From Lentzea flava (GTDB lineage: Bacteria > Actinomycetota > Actinomycetes > Mycobacteriales > Pseudonocardiaceae), in contig NZ_BMRE01000021.1 in assembly GCF_014648475.1 (NCBI RefSeq), positions 62,001 through 126,000 of the forward strand: 64,000 nucleotides of DNA, written 5' to 3'. This document shows, piece after piece, positions 25,631 through 34,699 of this stretch (position 1 is the first letter of the stretch; every line of letters starts with the position of its first letter). Made by a program: the position numbers and the translations under genes. The notes beneath the pieces are model-generated. The model worked only from the letters and a program-made list of their open reading frames with translations. It was not told the origin of the DNA and ran no database searches.

Positions 25631-26398
25631 CTAGAGAAGCTCGCAGTGGGCCACGAAAGCGAAGGTCTGCTCCATGCTTCCCGGACGCGGTGCCGCGTCG
25701 GCGTCCCAGCCTAGGTCCCGGTCCTCAATGACCTGCTCGATCAGCGGGTGCCACCGCTGATCGAGCATTTTCAACGCCCACTCCAGCGCGCCGCGCTTCG
25801 AAGCGACCTCTCCCGTGTGGATCGTGTAGAGCGTCCGGCAGTAGGCCGCGACGATGTAGCGCTGGGTCCAGGCCACCTCCATCGGCGCCCACTCCCTGAT
25901 GCCTTCCAACACGTTTGGCAGCTCGGCACGCATCGACGATCGCAGAACGGAAGCGGGAACCTCGTCGACCAGCGAGGTGATCGGCGGGCCGTCCAGGACG
26001 ATGCCGTGGTTGCGCAGGATCCACCGGGCGTGCGGGCTGTTGCAGTGGGTGTCCCACACCAAAGTCCGCGTGCCGTGGTCGTTGAACAGCCACGGAACCC
26101 CGAGGCCCGCCACCGAGCGCAGTGACTCGACGTCGGCGTACGAGCCCTCGATCTCGGTCGACCAGTGGCCCGGCCGCAGGGGAATCTCGTCGTGCAACGC
26201 GCGCAACCCGGCCTCGCGCTCGCCGGACGGCAGCTCCGTGCAGGCGACGATGAAGTCGCAGTCGCTGTGGATGTCGCCGGCACCCAGGGCGAACGAGCCC
26301 TGGACGTACGTCCCCACGTAGGTGGGACCGAGGATCTCGCGGACCGCCGAGACGAGGTCGGCGAGCAGTGCGTTCAGATCAGCAAAGGGCGTGAACAA
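25631..26398 (-). CDS. AadA-like nucleotidyltransferase (aminoglycoside adenylyltransferase family)
   Basis: The 255-aa protein has the nucleotidyltransferase signature YVQGSFALG...HSDCDFIV with the two metal-binding Asp near residue 50, and a DUF4111-like C-terminal half. It is most like streptomycin/spectinomycin 3''-adenylyltransferases in layout. Chromosomal actinobacterial homologues are often unproven as resistance genes. The TTG at 26398 is chosen because GGAG lies 6 nt upstream and the family begins here (MFTPFADLNALL). There is no mobile-element sequence next to it. Confidence 0.78.
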   Translation of the reverse strand: MFTPFADLNALLADLVSAVREILGPTYVGTYVQGSFALGAGDIHSDCDFIVACTELPSGEREAGLRALHDEIPLRPGHWSTEIEGSYADVESLRSVAGLGVPWLFNDHGTRTLVWDTHCNSPHARWILRNHGIVLDGPPITSLVDEVPASVLRSSMRAELPNVLEGIREWAPMEVAWTQRYIVAAYCRTLYTIHTGEVASKRGALEWALKMLDQRWHPLIEQVIEDRDLGWDADAAPRPGSMEQTFAFVAHCELL

Positions 26399-26540
26399 GG
26401 CAAACTCCAATGAACCCGTGGCCGGAAGGGACGGGCGCGGCGGAGCATCGGACTCGGCCGCGCCTAGGCGCGACGGGTCCGGGTGGCGTTGCAGCAGCAC
26501 GCGTTCACGCGGCCACCATAACCAGGCAGCGGTGACCCGG

Positions 26541-28838
26541 TCAGGAAATTTTGCCCAGCACGACGTCAAGCACCAGCACGGCACCGGCCTTGTCCAGCGG
26601 TTCGTTGCCGTTGCCGCACTTGGGCGACTGCACGCACGACGGGCAGCCCATCGGGCACGAGCACGAACTGATCGCCGACCGCGTCGCCGACAGCCACGCG
26701 CGCAACGCCGAGTGGCCGCGGTCCGCGAAGCCCGCGCCGCCGGGGTGGCCGTCGTGCACGAACACCGTGGGCATCCCGGTGTCCGGGTGCACGGCGGTCG
26801 ACACGCCGCCTATGTCCCACCTGTCGCACGTCGCGAAGAGCGGTAGCAGACCGATCGCCGCGTGTTCGGCGGCGTGCAGCGCGCCGGGGATCCGCTTGGC
26901 CTCCACGCCCGCGTCGAAGAGCAGCGACTCGTCGACGGTGTACCAGACGGCGCGGGTCTGCAGCGTCTGCTCCGGCAGGTCGAGCGGGATCTGGTCGAGC
27001 ACCACGCCGGAAGGCAGTCGCCGCAGGTAGCCGACGACCTGCGTGGTCACCTCCACCTCGCCCAGGCACACCGACACGCCGCCGAAGTCGGCGCGTTCGA
27101 TCTCGCGCACCACCGTGATGTCGACGCAATCGCGCGGCTGCGTCGTCCACTCCGGGTCTTCGCGGTGCACCATCGCGAGACCTGTCTCCAGGTCGAGCTC
27201 GTCGACCACGTACGCCCGGCCCTGGTGCAGGTAGACGGCACCCGGATGCACCTGCCAGCAGGCGGATCCAGGGTCGACCGTGCCGAGCATCCGGCCGGAG
27301 TCGGCCTCCACCACGGCCACCTGATCGCCGCCGGAGCCGCGGATGTCGACCCCGGCGTGCGGTCTGTCGTGCGAGGCCCAATACCACCCGGCAGGCCGCT
27401 TGCGCAGCAGCTTCTCCGCCACCAGGTCGGCGAGCACCGCCTCGGCCAGCGGTCCGCCGAAGTCGTCGAGACACGCCGGCGTCAACGGCATCTCGGCCGC
27501 GGCGCACGCCAGCTGTGGCCCCAGCACGTAGGGGTTCAACGGGTCCAGCACGGTCGCCTCGACCGGCCGGTCGAGCACCGCGGCCGGGTTGTGCACCAGG
27601 TACGTGTCCAACGGGTCGTCGCGCGCCACGAACACGACCAGAGCGCTGTCGCCGGACCGGCCGGCCCGGCCGGCCTGCTGCCAGAACGACGCCAGGGTGC
27701 CGGGGAAACCGGCCACCACCACGGCGTCCAGCCCGGCGATGTCGACGCCCAGCTCCAACGCGTTCGTGGTCGCCACGCCCAGCAGATCGCCCGTGGACAG
27801 CGCCTTCTCCAGCGCGCGGCGCTCCTCCGGCAGGAACCCGCCCCGGTACGCGGCCACCCTGGAGGGCAGCTCACTGTCCACTTCGGACAGAATCCGCTGG
27901 GCGCCAAGAGCGGTCAGCTCCGCACCGCGCCGGGAGCGCACGAAGGCGAGCGACCGTGCGCCCTCCACCACGAGGTCGGCCAGGATCCGCGACGTCTCCG
28001 CACCGGCCGAACGCCGAACGGGCGCGCCGTTCTCACCCTCCAGCGAGGTGAGCGGAGGCTCCCACAACGCCACGGTCCGCGAGGCGCGCGGCGAGAAGTC
28101 GTCCACGACAGCGGAAACCGGAACTCCGAGCAGCCTTTCCGCCGACGAAGAAGGATCAGCCACAGTGGCCGATGCCAGAACGAAGATCGGATTCGCGCCG
28201 TATTTCCTGGCGACCCTCCGCAGCCGCCGCATCAACAACGCCACGTGCGAACCGAAAACACCGCGGTAGGAATGGCACTCGTCGATCACAACGTACTTCA
28301 GCCTGCGGAAGAACCGCAGCCATTTCGGGTGCTGCGGCAGGATTCCGCGGTGCAGCATGTCCGGGTTGGTGAAGACCCAGTTCGCGTGCGCCTTGACCCA
28401 GTCGCGCTCCGCCATCGGGGTGTCGCCGTCGTAGGCCGCCGCGCGGACGCCCTTGATGCCGAGCTCGTCGAGCGCGCGGAGCTGGTCCGCCCCAAGGGCT
28501 TTGGTCGGTGAAAGGTACAGCGCAGTGGCCTTCGTGTCCGCCAAAAGAGTGGAAAGCACGGGCAATTGGTAGGCAAGCGACTTGCCAGACGCCGTGCCCG
28601 TCGCGAGCACCACGTGCTGCCCGGACCACGCCAGCTCGGCGGCCTCCACCTGGTGCCGCCACGGCTCGCGCACGCCGGTCTCGGTGAAGGCGGCGACCAC
28701 CGCCGCAGCGGCCCACGAGGGCCATTCGACGTGATCAGCCTGCCGCAACGGCAGATCACGTGCGTGTGTGAGAGGTGACTCCCCGGCGGGTACTCCCGCC
28801 AGCACGCGGTCCAGCAACCGCCGTCCCTGATCCACCAC
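26541..28838 (-). CDS. DEAD-box helicase of the MrfA/Lhr-like family (Rv3649 type)
   Basis: The ~765-aa superfamily 2 helicase has Walker A ATGTASGKSLAYQ, DECH box VVIDECHSYRG, motif III ASATVADP, and motifs V-VI with TTNALELGVDIAGLD and QQAGRAGRSGDSAL. A C-terminal DUF1998-like domain ends in the cysteine cluster CSCPMGCPSCVQSPKCGNGNE. The four-Cys metal site and length match B. subtilis MrfA, which repairs mitomycin-type DNA damage. The GTG at 28838 is chosen by family length; no SD is clear and GTG 28835 is equally possible. Confidence 0.92.
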   Translation of the reverse strand: MVDQGRRLLDRVLAGVPAGESPLTHARDLPLRQADHVEWPSWAAAAVVAAFTETGVREPWRHQVEAAELAWSGQHVVLATGTASGKSLAYQLPVLSTLLADTKATALYLSPTKALGADQLRALDELGIKGVRAAAYDGDTPMAERDWVKAHANWVFTNPDMLHRGILPQHPKWLRFFRRLKYVVIDECHSYRGVFGSHVALLMRRLRRVARKYGANPIFVLASATVADPSSSAERLLGVPVSAVVDDFSPRASRTVALWEPPLTSLEGENGAPVRRSAGAETSRILADLVVEGARSLAFVRSRRGAELTALGAQRILSEVDSELPSRVAAYRGGFLPEERRALEKALSTGDLLGVATTNALELGVDIAGLDAVVVAGFPGTLASFWQQAGRAGRSGDSALVVFVARDDPLDTYLVHNPAAVLDRPVEATVLDPLNPYVLGPQLACAAAEMPLTPACLDDFGGPLAEAVLADLVAEKLLRKRPAGWYWASHDRPHAGVDIRGSGGDQVAVVEADSGRMLGTVDPGSACWQVHPGAVYLHQGRAYVVDELDLETGLAMVHREDPEWTTQPRDCVDITVVREIERADFGGVSVCLGEVEVTTQVVGYLRRLPSGVVLDQIPLDLPEQTLQTRAVWYTVDESLLFDAGVEAKRIPGALHAAEHAAIGLLPLFATCDRWDIGGVSTAVHPDTGMPTVFVHDGHPGGAGFADRGHSALRAWLSATRSAISSCSCPMGCPSCVQSPKCGNGNEPLDKAGAVLVLDVVLGKIS

Positions 28839-28929
28839 GAGGCGAGCTTTGCACACCACACCGACACTTCTGCCCGCGTGGTGGACTTCCTGCGCAGATA
28901 ACGGTGTGTGCACGGATCGGGACACTTCG

Positions 28930-28957
28930 TTGCCTCGTTGCAAGCAACCCCTAGACT
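28930..28957 (+). promoter_or_regulatory. possible hppA promoter
   Basis: TTGCCT (28930-28935) and TAGACT (28952-28957) lie 16 bp apart, and GTTGC-AA-GCAAC (28937-28948) forms a palindrome between them. This leaves a leader of about 90 nt to the hppA start. The match is moderate. Confidence 0.3.
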
Positions 28958-29051
28958 CCCCGCTCATCGCATCCAATGAGGGATGCGTCACGTCGCGCGA
29001 GGGCGGCTGGTCTGCCTTGGCGCTGCACATGGCAACTCACCAGGAGGACGG

Positions 29052-31364
29052 ATGTCCCGGCAATTCCTCGCGGAGAGCCTCGAGCTCTCCGGAGGTGATC
29101 GCGGCGTCGTAGCCGTGGTCGCCGTGGTCGCCCTGGCTGCTCTCGCCGTCGGGTACGTGCTGCTCAGGGAGGTGCTGGCCGCGGGCCAGGGCACCCCGAA
29201 GATGCAGGACATCGCCAAGGCGGTTCAGGAGGGCGCAGCGGCCTACCTCAACCGGCAGTTCCGCACGCTCGGCATTTTCGTCGTGATCGTGTTCGTGCTG
29301 CTGTTCGCGCTACCGGCCGACGATCTCGCCGAACGAATCGGGCGGTCGTTGTTCTTCGTCGTCGGTGCCGCGTTCTCGGCGACGATCGGCTACCTGGGCA
29401 TGTGGTTGTCCACGCGCGCCAACGTGCGTGTTGCCGCCGCCGCGAACGAAGGTGAAGGCGGTCGCGAAAAGGCGATGCGCGTCGCGTTCCGCACCGGTGG
29501 CGTGGTCGGCATGACCACGGTCGGCCTCGGCCTCTTCGGCGCCGCGCTGGTCGTGCTCGTGTACGCCGGTCAGGCCCCGAAGGTCCTGGAGGGCTTCGGT
29601 TTCGGTGCCGCGCTGCTCGCGATGTTCATGCGTGTCGGCGGCGGCATCTTCACCAAGGCCGCCGACGTCGGCGCCGACCTCGTCGGCAAGGTCGAGCAGA
29701 ACATCCCGGAGGACGACCCCCGCAACGCCGCCACCATCGCGGACAACGTGGGCGACAACGTCGGTGACTGCGCCGGCATGGCCGCGGACCTCTTCGAGTC
29801 CTACGCCGTGACGCTGGTCGCGTCGCTGATCCTCGGCACCGCCGCGTTCGGTGCGCAGGGCCTGCTGTTCCCGCTGATCGTGCCCGCGATCGGCGTGCTG
29901 ACCGCGGTCATCGGTGTGTACACGACGAGCGCGAAGACGGGCGAGAGCGGCCTCACGGCCATCAACCGCTCCTTCTACATCTCCGCGGTCATCTCCGCGG
30001 TGCTGTGCACGATCGCGGCGTTCGCGTTCCTGCCGAGCTCCTTCGCCGACCTCAACGGCATCAGCGACTCGATCAAGGCCACCAGCGGCAACCCGGCGCT
30101 GATCGCGTCCGTCGCGGTGATCATCGGCATCGTGCTGGCCGGCGTCATCCTCTGGCTGACCGGCTACTACACCGGCACCGAGCACAAGCCGGTCAAGGAG
30201 GTCGGCCAGACCTCGCTGACCGGCGCGGCCACGGTGATCCTGTCCGGTATCTCGGTCGGTTTCGAGTCGGCCGTCTACACCGCGCTGGTCATCGGTGCGG
30301 CCGTCTACGGCGCGTTCCTGCTCTCCGGTTCGGTCGTCGTCGCGCTGTTCGCGATCGCTCTGGCCGGTTGTGGTCTGCTCACGACCGTCGGCGTCATCGT
30401 CGCGATGGACACCTTCGGCCCGGTTTCCGACAACGCGCAGGGCATCGCCGAGATGTCCGGTGACGTGCACGGCGAGGGCGCGCAGATCCTCACCGAGCTC
30501 GACGCGGTCGGCAACACCACCAAGGCCATCACCAAGGGCATCGCGATCGCGACCGCCGTGCTCGCCGCGACGGCGCTGTTCGGCTCCTACCGCGACGCGA
30601 TCGAGCAGGCCATCGTCAAGGTCGGCAACGTCGCGGGCGACCTGCCCGTGTCGTTCACCAACCTGGTGTTCAGCCCGAACGTCCTCGTCGGTGTCGCCAT
30701 CGGTGCGGCCGTCGTCTTCATGTTCTCGGGTCTCGCGGTCAACGCCGTGACGCGCGCCGCCGGTGCCATCGTGTTCGAGGTGCGCCGTCAGTTCCGCGAC
30801 AACCCCGGGATCATGGACTACTCGGTCAAGCCGGAGTACGGCAAGGTCGTCGACATCTGCACCAAGGACTCGCTGCGCGAGCTCGCGACGCCGGGTCTGA
30901 TGGCCGTGCTCGCCCCGATCGCCGTCGGCTTCGGCCTCGGCGTCGGCCCGCTGGCCGGTTACCTGGCCGGTGCGATCGCGACCGGCACGCTCATGGCGGT
31001 CTTCCTGGCCAACTCCGGTGGTGCCTGGGACAACGCCAAGAAGCTGGTCGAGGACGGCAACCACGGCGGCAAGGGCTCCGACGCCCACGCCGCGACGGTC
31101 ATCGGCGACACCGTCGGCGACCCGTTCAAGGACACCGCCGGCCCCGCCATCAACCCGCTGATCAAGGTCATGAACCTGGTCTCGGTGCTGATCGCGCCCG
31201 CCATCGTCACCTTCTCCATCGGTGACTCCGCGTCCGACCCGATCCGCATCGCGATCGCCGTGGTCGCAGCGCTGATCATCGTCGGTGCGATCGTCGTGTC
31301 GAAGCGTCGCGGCACCGCGATCGCCGACGCGCCCGCGGAGACCGTGAGCAACGGCGCCGCGTAG
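29052..31364 (+). CDS. hppA: membrane H+-translocating pyrophosphatase
   Basis: The 770-aa protein with about 16 membrane segments hydrolyses PPi to pump H+. The substrate loop TKAADVGADLVGKVEQNIPEDDPRNAATIADNVGDNVGD and the late motif GDTVGDPFKDTAGPAINP are complete. In GNTTKAITKG the first Lys marks the K+-independent class; K+-dependent enzymes have Ala there. AGGAGG lies 5 nt before the ATG at 29052. It is divergent from the helicase gene and followed by a hairpin and the lipoprotein family. Confidence 0.96.
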   Translation: MSRQFLAESLELSGGDRGVVAVVAVVALAALAVGYVLLREVLAAGQGTPKMQDIAKAVQEGAAAYLNRQFRTLGIFVVIVFVLLFALPADDLAERIGRSLFFVVGAAFSATIGYLGMWLSTRANVRVAAAANEGEGGREKAMRVAFRTGGVVGMTTVGLGLFGAALVVLVYAGQAPKVLEGFGFGAALLAMFMRVGGGIFTKAADVGADLVGKVEQNIPEDDPRNAATIADNVGDNVGDCAGMAADLFESYAVTLVASLILGTAAFGAQGLLFPLIVPAIGVLTAVIGVYTTSAKTGESGLTAINRSFYISAVISAVLCTIAAFAFLPSSFADLNGISDSIKATSGNPALIASVAVIIGIVLAGVILWLTGYYTGTEHKPVKEVGQTSLTGAATVILSGISVGFESAVYTALVIGAAVYGAFLLSGSVVVALFAIALAGCGLLTTVGVIVAMDTFGPVSDNAQGIAEMSGDVHGEGAQILTELDAVGNTTKAITKGIAIATAVLAATALFGSYRDAIEQAIVKVGNVAGDLPVSFTNLVFSPNVLVGVAIGAAVVFMFSGLAVNAVTRAAGAIVFEVRRQFRDNPGIMDYSVKPEYGKVVDICTKDSLRELATPGLMAVLAPIAVGFGLGVGPLAGYLAGAIATGTLMAVFLANSGGAWDNAKKLVEDGNHGGKGSDAHAATVIGDTVGDPFKDTAGPAINPLIKVMNLVSVLIAPAIVTFSIGDSASDPIRIAIAVVAALIIVGAIVVSKRRGTAIADAPAETVSNGAA

Positions 31365-31373
31365 TTCCGGCCC

Positions 31374-31416
31374 CGGTCGGGGTACGTTCGGGTATCCCCC
31401 CGACGTACCCCGACCG
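31374..31416 (+). terminator. 14-bp hairpin between hppA and the first lipoprotein
   Basis: CGGTCGGGGTACGT (31374-31387) and ACGTACCCCGACCG (31403-31416) pair perfectly with a 15-nt loop, 9 nt after the hppA stop. There is no U tract. The right arm runs into GAGGAG, the SD of the next gene, so the stem could also modulate that gene's translation. Confidence 0.65.
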
Positions 31417-31428
31417 AGGAGTTACGAC

Positions 31429-32001
31429 ATGAGGCTCCGCCTCATCGCCACTGCCGCTGTCACCGCCTGCGCGCTCGCCGGCTGCACCATCGGCGGCAAC
31501 TCCGGCACTTCATCGACGCCCACCAGCGACGCGGCCAGCCCCGAGGCCGTCGCCTACATGGACAAGGTGTGCGGCGCCGCGTCCGAGTTCGCCAAGGTCG
31601 AGAAGACCGCCCCGAAGCTCGACGCCGGCGACTCCGCCAAGCTCAAGGCCGAGATGGCCGCCTACATGGGTCAGCTCGCCGACGCGTTCACCAAGTCGGC
31701 GAACGGTCTCAAGAACGTCGGCCCGTCGCCCGTCGCGGGCGGCGAGGAGGCCGTCAACAAGATGGCGGAGGCCTTCACCTCCCTGGGCACCGTCTTCGCC
31801 GACGCCAAGACCAAGGTCGAGCAGGCCGACGCGAACAACGCCACCGGAGGCCTCCAGGCCGCGGGCGAGGCCATCGCCAAGCTCTCGGAGCTCGCCGACC
31901 CGCTGCGCGACCTCAAGGGTGTTCCCGAGCTGCAGAAGGCGACGCAGAGCGCGCAGAAGTGCCAGGACATGCAGCGCCTCAACGTCACGCCGACGAGCTG
32001 A
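31429..32001 (+). CDS. lipoprotein family member 1
   Basis: The 190-aa predicted lipoprotein has lipobox ACALAGC (Cys19), a Ser/Thr-rich spacer, then YMDKVCGAA and a mostly helical Ala/Lys-rich domain, ending with a second conserved Cys in AQKCQDM. Five related genes and a decayed one follow one another here (31.4-34.6 kb). The two Cys, one near the domain start and one near the end, may form a disulfide outside the cell. No known family could be named. The SD is GAGGAG, 8 nt before ATG. Confidence 0.8.
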   Translation: MRLRLIATAAVTACALAGCTIGGNSGTSSTPTSDAASPEAVAYMDKVCGAASEFAKVEKTAPKLDAGDSAKLKAEMAAYMGQLADAFTKSANGLKNVGPSPVAGGEEAVNKMAEAFTSLGTVFADAKTKVEQADANNATGGLQAAGEAIAKLSELADPLRDLKGVPELQKATQSAQKCQDMQRLNVTPTS

Positions 32002-32030
32002 GCGAGGCCGTTCGGAGTAGCTTCCGCCCC

Positions 32031-32597
32031 ATGCGTCGCACAGTCATCGCACTTCTGACGAGCCTGCTCGCGCTCACCGCGTGCAGCAGCGGAGGCTCCT
32101 CCACGTCGACGTCGGCCACCCCGAACGAGGCCGACGTCGTGGCGTGGATGGACAAGGTCTGCGGTGCCGTCGACGGCACCGTGAAGGCCATGTCGGACGA
32201 GCCGAACATCGACATGAGCGACCCGTCGAAGCTCAAGACGGGCCTCTCGGACTGGCTCGGCAGCAAGATCGCCGCGGTCGACAAGTCGATCTCGGACCTC
32301 AAGGGGCTGGAGAACGGCCCGCACCCGAAGTCCAAGGAGCTGGTCTCGACCGCGGAGGAGGGCATGGGCCAGGTCAAGACCCTGCTCACCGACACCAAGT
32401 CGAAGCTGGACTCGTCCACCGACGCCACGCAGGTCGTCGCCGCGTTCACCGAGATGGTCAGCAAGGCGGCCACGCTCGAGAAGACCGGCGCCGACGTGCA
32501 GAAGAAGTTCGACGAGACGGGTCTCGCCCCTGCCGCCCAGAAGGCGCCGAACTGCAAGGACCTGCAGATCGCGCCGAGTGCCACGCCCACTTCGTAA
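32031..32597 (+). CDS. lipoprotein family member 2
   Basis: The 188-aa paralogue has lipobox LALTAC (Cys18), then VAWMDKVCGAV, a Lys/Asp-rich helical core with LKGLENGPHPKSKELV, and a C-terminal PNCKDLQIAPSATPTS tail very like member 1's. It starts 29 nt after member 1 with a weak CGGAG site. It is closest to member 1 in the family (both have DKVCGA and end TPTS). Confidence 0.8.
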   Translation: MRRTVIALLTSLLALTACSSGGSSTSTSATPNEADVVAWMDKVCGAVDGTVKAMSDEPNIDMSDPSKLKTGLSDWLGSKIAAVDKSISDLKGLENGPHPKSKELVSTAEEGMGQVKTLLTDTKSKLDSSTDATQVVAAFTEMVSKAATLEKTGADVQKKFDETGLAPAAQKAPNCKDLQIAPSATPTS

Positions 32598-32612
32598 TTC
32601 CTGCTCCGCGAG

Positions 32613-32639
32613 TCGCCCGAACGCGTACTGTTCGGGCGA
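32613..32639 (+). terminator. 10-bp hairpin after lipoprotein 2
   Basis: TCGCCCGAAC (32613-32622) and GTTCGGGCGA (32630-32639) form a perfect stem with a 7-nt loop, 15 nt after the stop of member 2. It may end that transcript and separates members 1-2 from 3. Confidence 0.6.
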
Positions 32640-32663
32640 TTCGTGGCTCGGCTGGGGGTTTCG

Positions 32664-33230
32664 GTGGTTGCACGCTCGTGCGGTGTGGCGTTGGCCTGCG
32701 CACTCCTCGTCCTGCTCGGCGGCTGCGGCAACAACAGGTCCGCGCCGAGCCCGCAGACCACGCGCGTTCCCACCGACACGGCGAAGTGGGCTCGGACCTA
32801 CTGCACCGAGTACGGGTTGTTCGTCAGCGCCAGGCAGGACCCGAAGCTGCGGGACACGTCCGATCCGAAGGCGGCCAAGGCCGCGGCGCTCAAGCTGACG
32901 TTCACGGCGATGAACTCCCTGCACGACATCGCCGACGCGACGGAGGATCTCGGGGTCCTCACCCCCGAGGCGAAGGACACCCACGAGCGGCTGGTCGGGT
33001 CGCTGCGCGCTGTCGCCGACGGCTACGCCGCCTCTGCGGGGCCCATCGAGGGCCTGGCGGCGGACGCCGGGTTCGGCGCCGCCTTCCGGGACGTGCTCGC
33101 GGAGCAGGTCGGATCGAGCGAGGACGACGTCGAGGAGCTGTTCGAGGCCCTCGGCAGGGAGCCCGCGTACGGCAGGGCGCTCGACCAGGACCGCGTGTGC
33201 GCCGGAGTGCGATACATGCAGGGCAAATGA
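32664..33230 (+). CDS. lipoprotein family member 3
   Basis: The 188-aa paralogue has lipobox LVLLGGC and then AKWARTYCTEY. A helical domain follows, with DLGVLTPEAKDTHERLV and a C-terminal ALDQDRVCAGVRYMQGK. The GTG at 32664 is preferred because GGGGG lies 5 nt upstream; GTG 32643 directly follows the hairpin and lacks an SD. A GTTCG-CC-CGAAC palindrome (33242-33253) follows the stop. Confidence 0.78.
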   Translation: MVARSCGVALACALLVLLGGCGNNRSAPSPQTTRVPTDTAKWARTYCTEYGLFVSARQDPKLRDTSDPKAAKAAALKLTFTAMNSLHDIADATEDLGVLTPEAKDTHERLVGSLRAVADGYAASAGPIEGLAADAGFGAAFRDVLAEQVGSSEDDVEELFEALGREPAYGRALDQDRVCAGVRYMQGK

Positions 33231-33299
33231 GATGCGGACGGGTTCGCCCGAACGTGTACCGTGCAGCGGTCTGGTTCGACCTTTTCTGGGGGATTCACC

Positions 33300-33905
33300 G
33301 TGAACGCACGTTTGTCGATCATCGCTGCCTGCGCGGGTGCCGCGCTCGCCGTCACCGGCTGCTCCGGTGGTGCCGCGCCGTCCACGCAGACCGCGGCACC
33401 CACGACCACCACCACGACCCAGCCGGCAGGTGACCCGGTCAAGTGGGCCGGCGCGTTCTGCAGCGGCACCACGCCGGTGCTGACCGGTGCGGTCGAGCTC
33501 GTCACCATCGCCGCGGCCAACTCCGACAACCCGGCCGCGCTCAAGGAGGGCATGCTCAAGGTCCTCGACGCCGGCTCGAAGTCGCTGGCCGAGGCCGAGA
33601 AGAAGCTCAAGGAGGTCGGCGCGCCCGGCCCGGAGGCCAAGGCCCTGCACGACGAGATGGTGAAGATGTTCGGCGACGGCGCCAAGGAGTACGTGACGGT
33701 CGCCGAGCAGGTCAAGAAGATCGACGCGAACGCGCCCGACTTCCTGGGTCAGGTCGAGAAGCTCGGCGGTGAGTCGGCCGACCCGTCGAAGCTGTCCGAG
33801 CAGATCAAGAAGCTCGACTCCGACCCGAAGTACAAGGACGCCATCGCGAAGGCGCCGGAGTGCACCGAGATGCGGCAGAAGCTCGGCAAGCTGATCGGCC
33901 AGTGA
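33300..33905 (+). CDS. lipoprotein family member 4
   Basis: The 201-aa paralogue has lipobox ALAVTGC (Cys22), a Thr-rich spacer, then VKWAGAFCSGT. Its Lys/Glu-rich domain includes EAEKKLKEVGAPGPEAKALH, and the C-terminal Cys is in APECTEMRQKLGK. The GTG at 33300 follows GGGGGA by 5 nt. The decayed copy begins inside its stop (GTGA). Confidence 0.8.
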   Translation: MNARLSIIAACAGAALAVTGCSGGAAPSTQTAAPTTTTTTQPAGDPVKWAGAFCSGTTPVLTGAVELVTIAAANSDNPAALKEGMLKVLDAGSKSLAEAEKKLKEVGAPGPEAKALHDEMVKMFGDGAKEYVTVAEQVKKIDANAPDFLGQVEKLGGESADPSKLSEQIKKLDSDPKYKDAIAKAPECTEMRQKLGKLIGQ

Positions 33906-34089
33906 CGACGTTTCGCCTGATCGCGGCCGTGCTGAGCGCGGCCGCGATCGCGTCGTGCAGCTCGCCGCCCGCTCCGGTCCAGCAAGGCTGAGCAGGGCAG
34001 GGCCGCCGTCAAGGACGCCGAGGTACGCCGAGGCGTTCCGCGCGAACAAGGTGTGCTCGGACTGGCAGGCGCCGGCCAGAGGAAAATAG
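33902..34089 (+). pseudogene. decayed lipoprotein family copy
   Basis: GTG at 33902 overlaps the stop of member 4 and encodes a normal signal and lipobox (MTTFRLIAAVLSAAAIASC), but a TGA at 33989-33991 ends the frame after 29 codons. About 40 nt later a different frame reads YAEAFRANKVCSDWQAP and stops at 34087-34089. That matches the family's C-terminal Cys motif. The whole middle domain has been deleted with a frameshift. Confidence 0.7.
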
Positions 34090-34094
34090 CCGGA

Positions 34095-34634
34095 ATGAGG
34101 ACGCCTCTGCTCGCTGCCGTGCTGACCGGTGCCGTCGTGCTGACCGCCTGCGGATCCGACGAGGACAAGCCGCTCACCGACGCGCAGGGCCAGTGGGTGG
34201 ACGCGTTCTGCGGCGGCCTGCTGCCCGGCATGAAGGCGGGCCAGGAGCTGAAGGGCAAGGATCCCGCCGACCCGGCCGGGATCAAGACCGCCTACCTGAA
34301 CCTCATCTCGGCCAACACGACCGCGTTCACCGACGCCGAGAAGAAGCTGACGGAGCTCGGCCCGCCCTCCGACGAGCTGAAGGACGTGCACGATCGGCTG
34401 ACGAAGTACTTCGCCGAGTCGGCCAGGTCGTACGCCGCCGCGCGGGGCCCGGTCGAGAAGCTCGAACCGAACGCAGGGTTCTGGGAGAACGCCGAGCAGG
34501 TCCTGACCGAGACCTCGCAGGTCAGCAGCCCGGAAGACCTGCGGGCGACCTTCGACGCGCTGGAGAGGTCGCCCAAGTACGCGGCGGCGCTGGACAAGGC
34601 CGGGCCCTGCTCCGGGCTGAGGACCGTCCGGTAA
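34095..34634 (+). CDS. lipoprotein family member 5
   Basis: The 179-aa paralogue has lipobox VVLTAC (Cys19), then GQWVDAFCGGL. Its TDAEKKLTELGPPSDELKDVH region is close to member 4's, and the C-terminal Cys is in AGPCSGLRTVR. Its ribosome site AGAGGA lies in the tail of the decayed copy. It is the last of the array. Roles are unknown; the shared acidic/basic helical core suggests ligand binding or wall contact. Confidence 0.8.
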   Translation: MRTPLLAAVLTGAVVLTACGSDEDKPLTDAQGQWVDAFCGGLLPGMKAGQELKGKDPADPAGIKTAYLNLISANTTAFTDAEKKLTELGPPSDELKDVHDRLTKYFAESARSYAAARGPVEKLEPNAGFWENAEQVLTETSQVSSPEDLRATFDALERSPKYAAALDKAGPCSGLRTVR

Positions 34635-34699
34635 CTCGACCGGCGCATTCACAGGCGTCCCACTGGTCACAGTCGAACGCCTGTTCTACTCTGTGGGCC

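Noticed and set aside
25631..26398. Acquired antibiotic resistance cassette
   Set aside because: The AadA-like gene has no integron attC, transposon or repeat beside it and matches chromosomal actinobacterial homologues, so recent acquisition is not supported.
29310..31088. A 592-codon minus-strand frame inside hppA
   Set aside because: It is a mirror of a conserved membrane pyrophosphatase in a GC-rich genome; the composition (Asp/Arg/Gly/His-rich) is typical of antisense frames.
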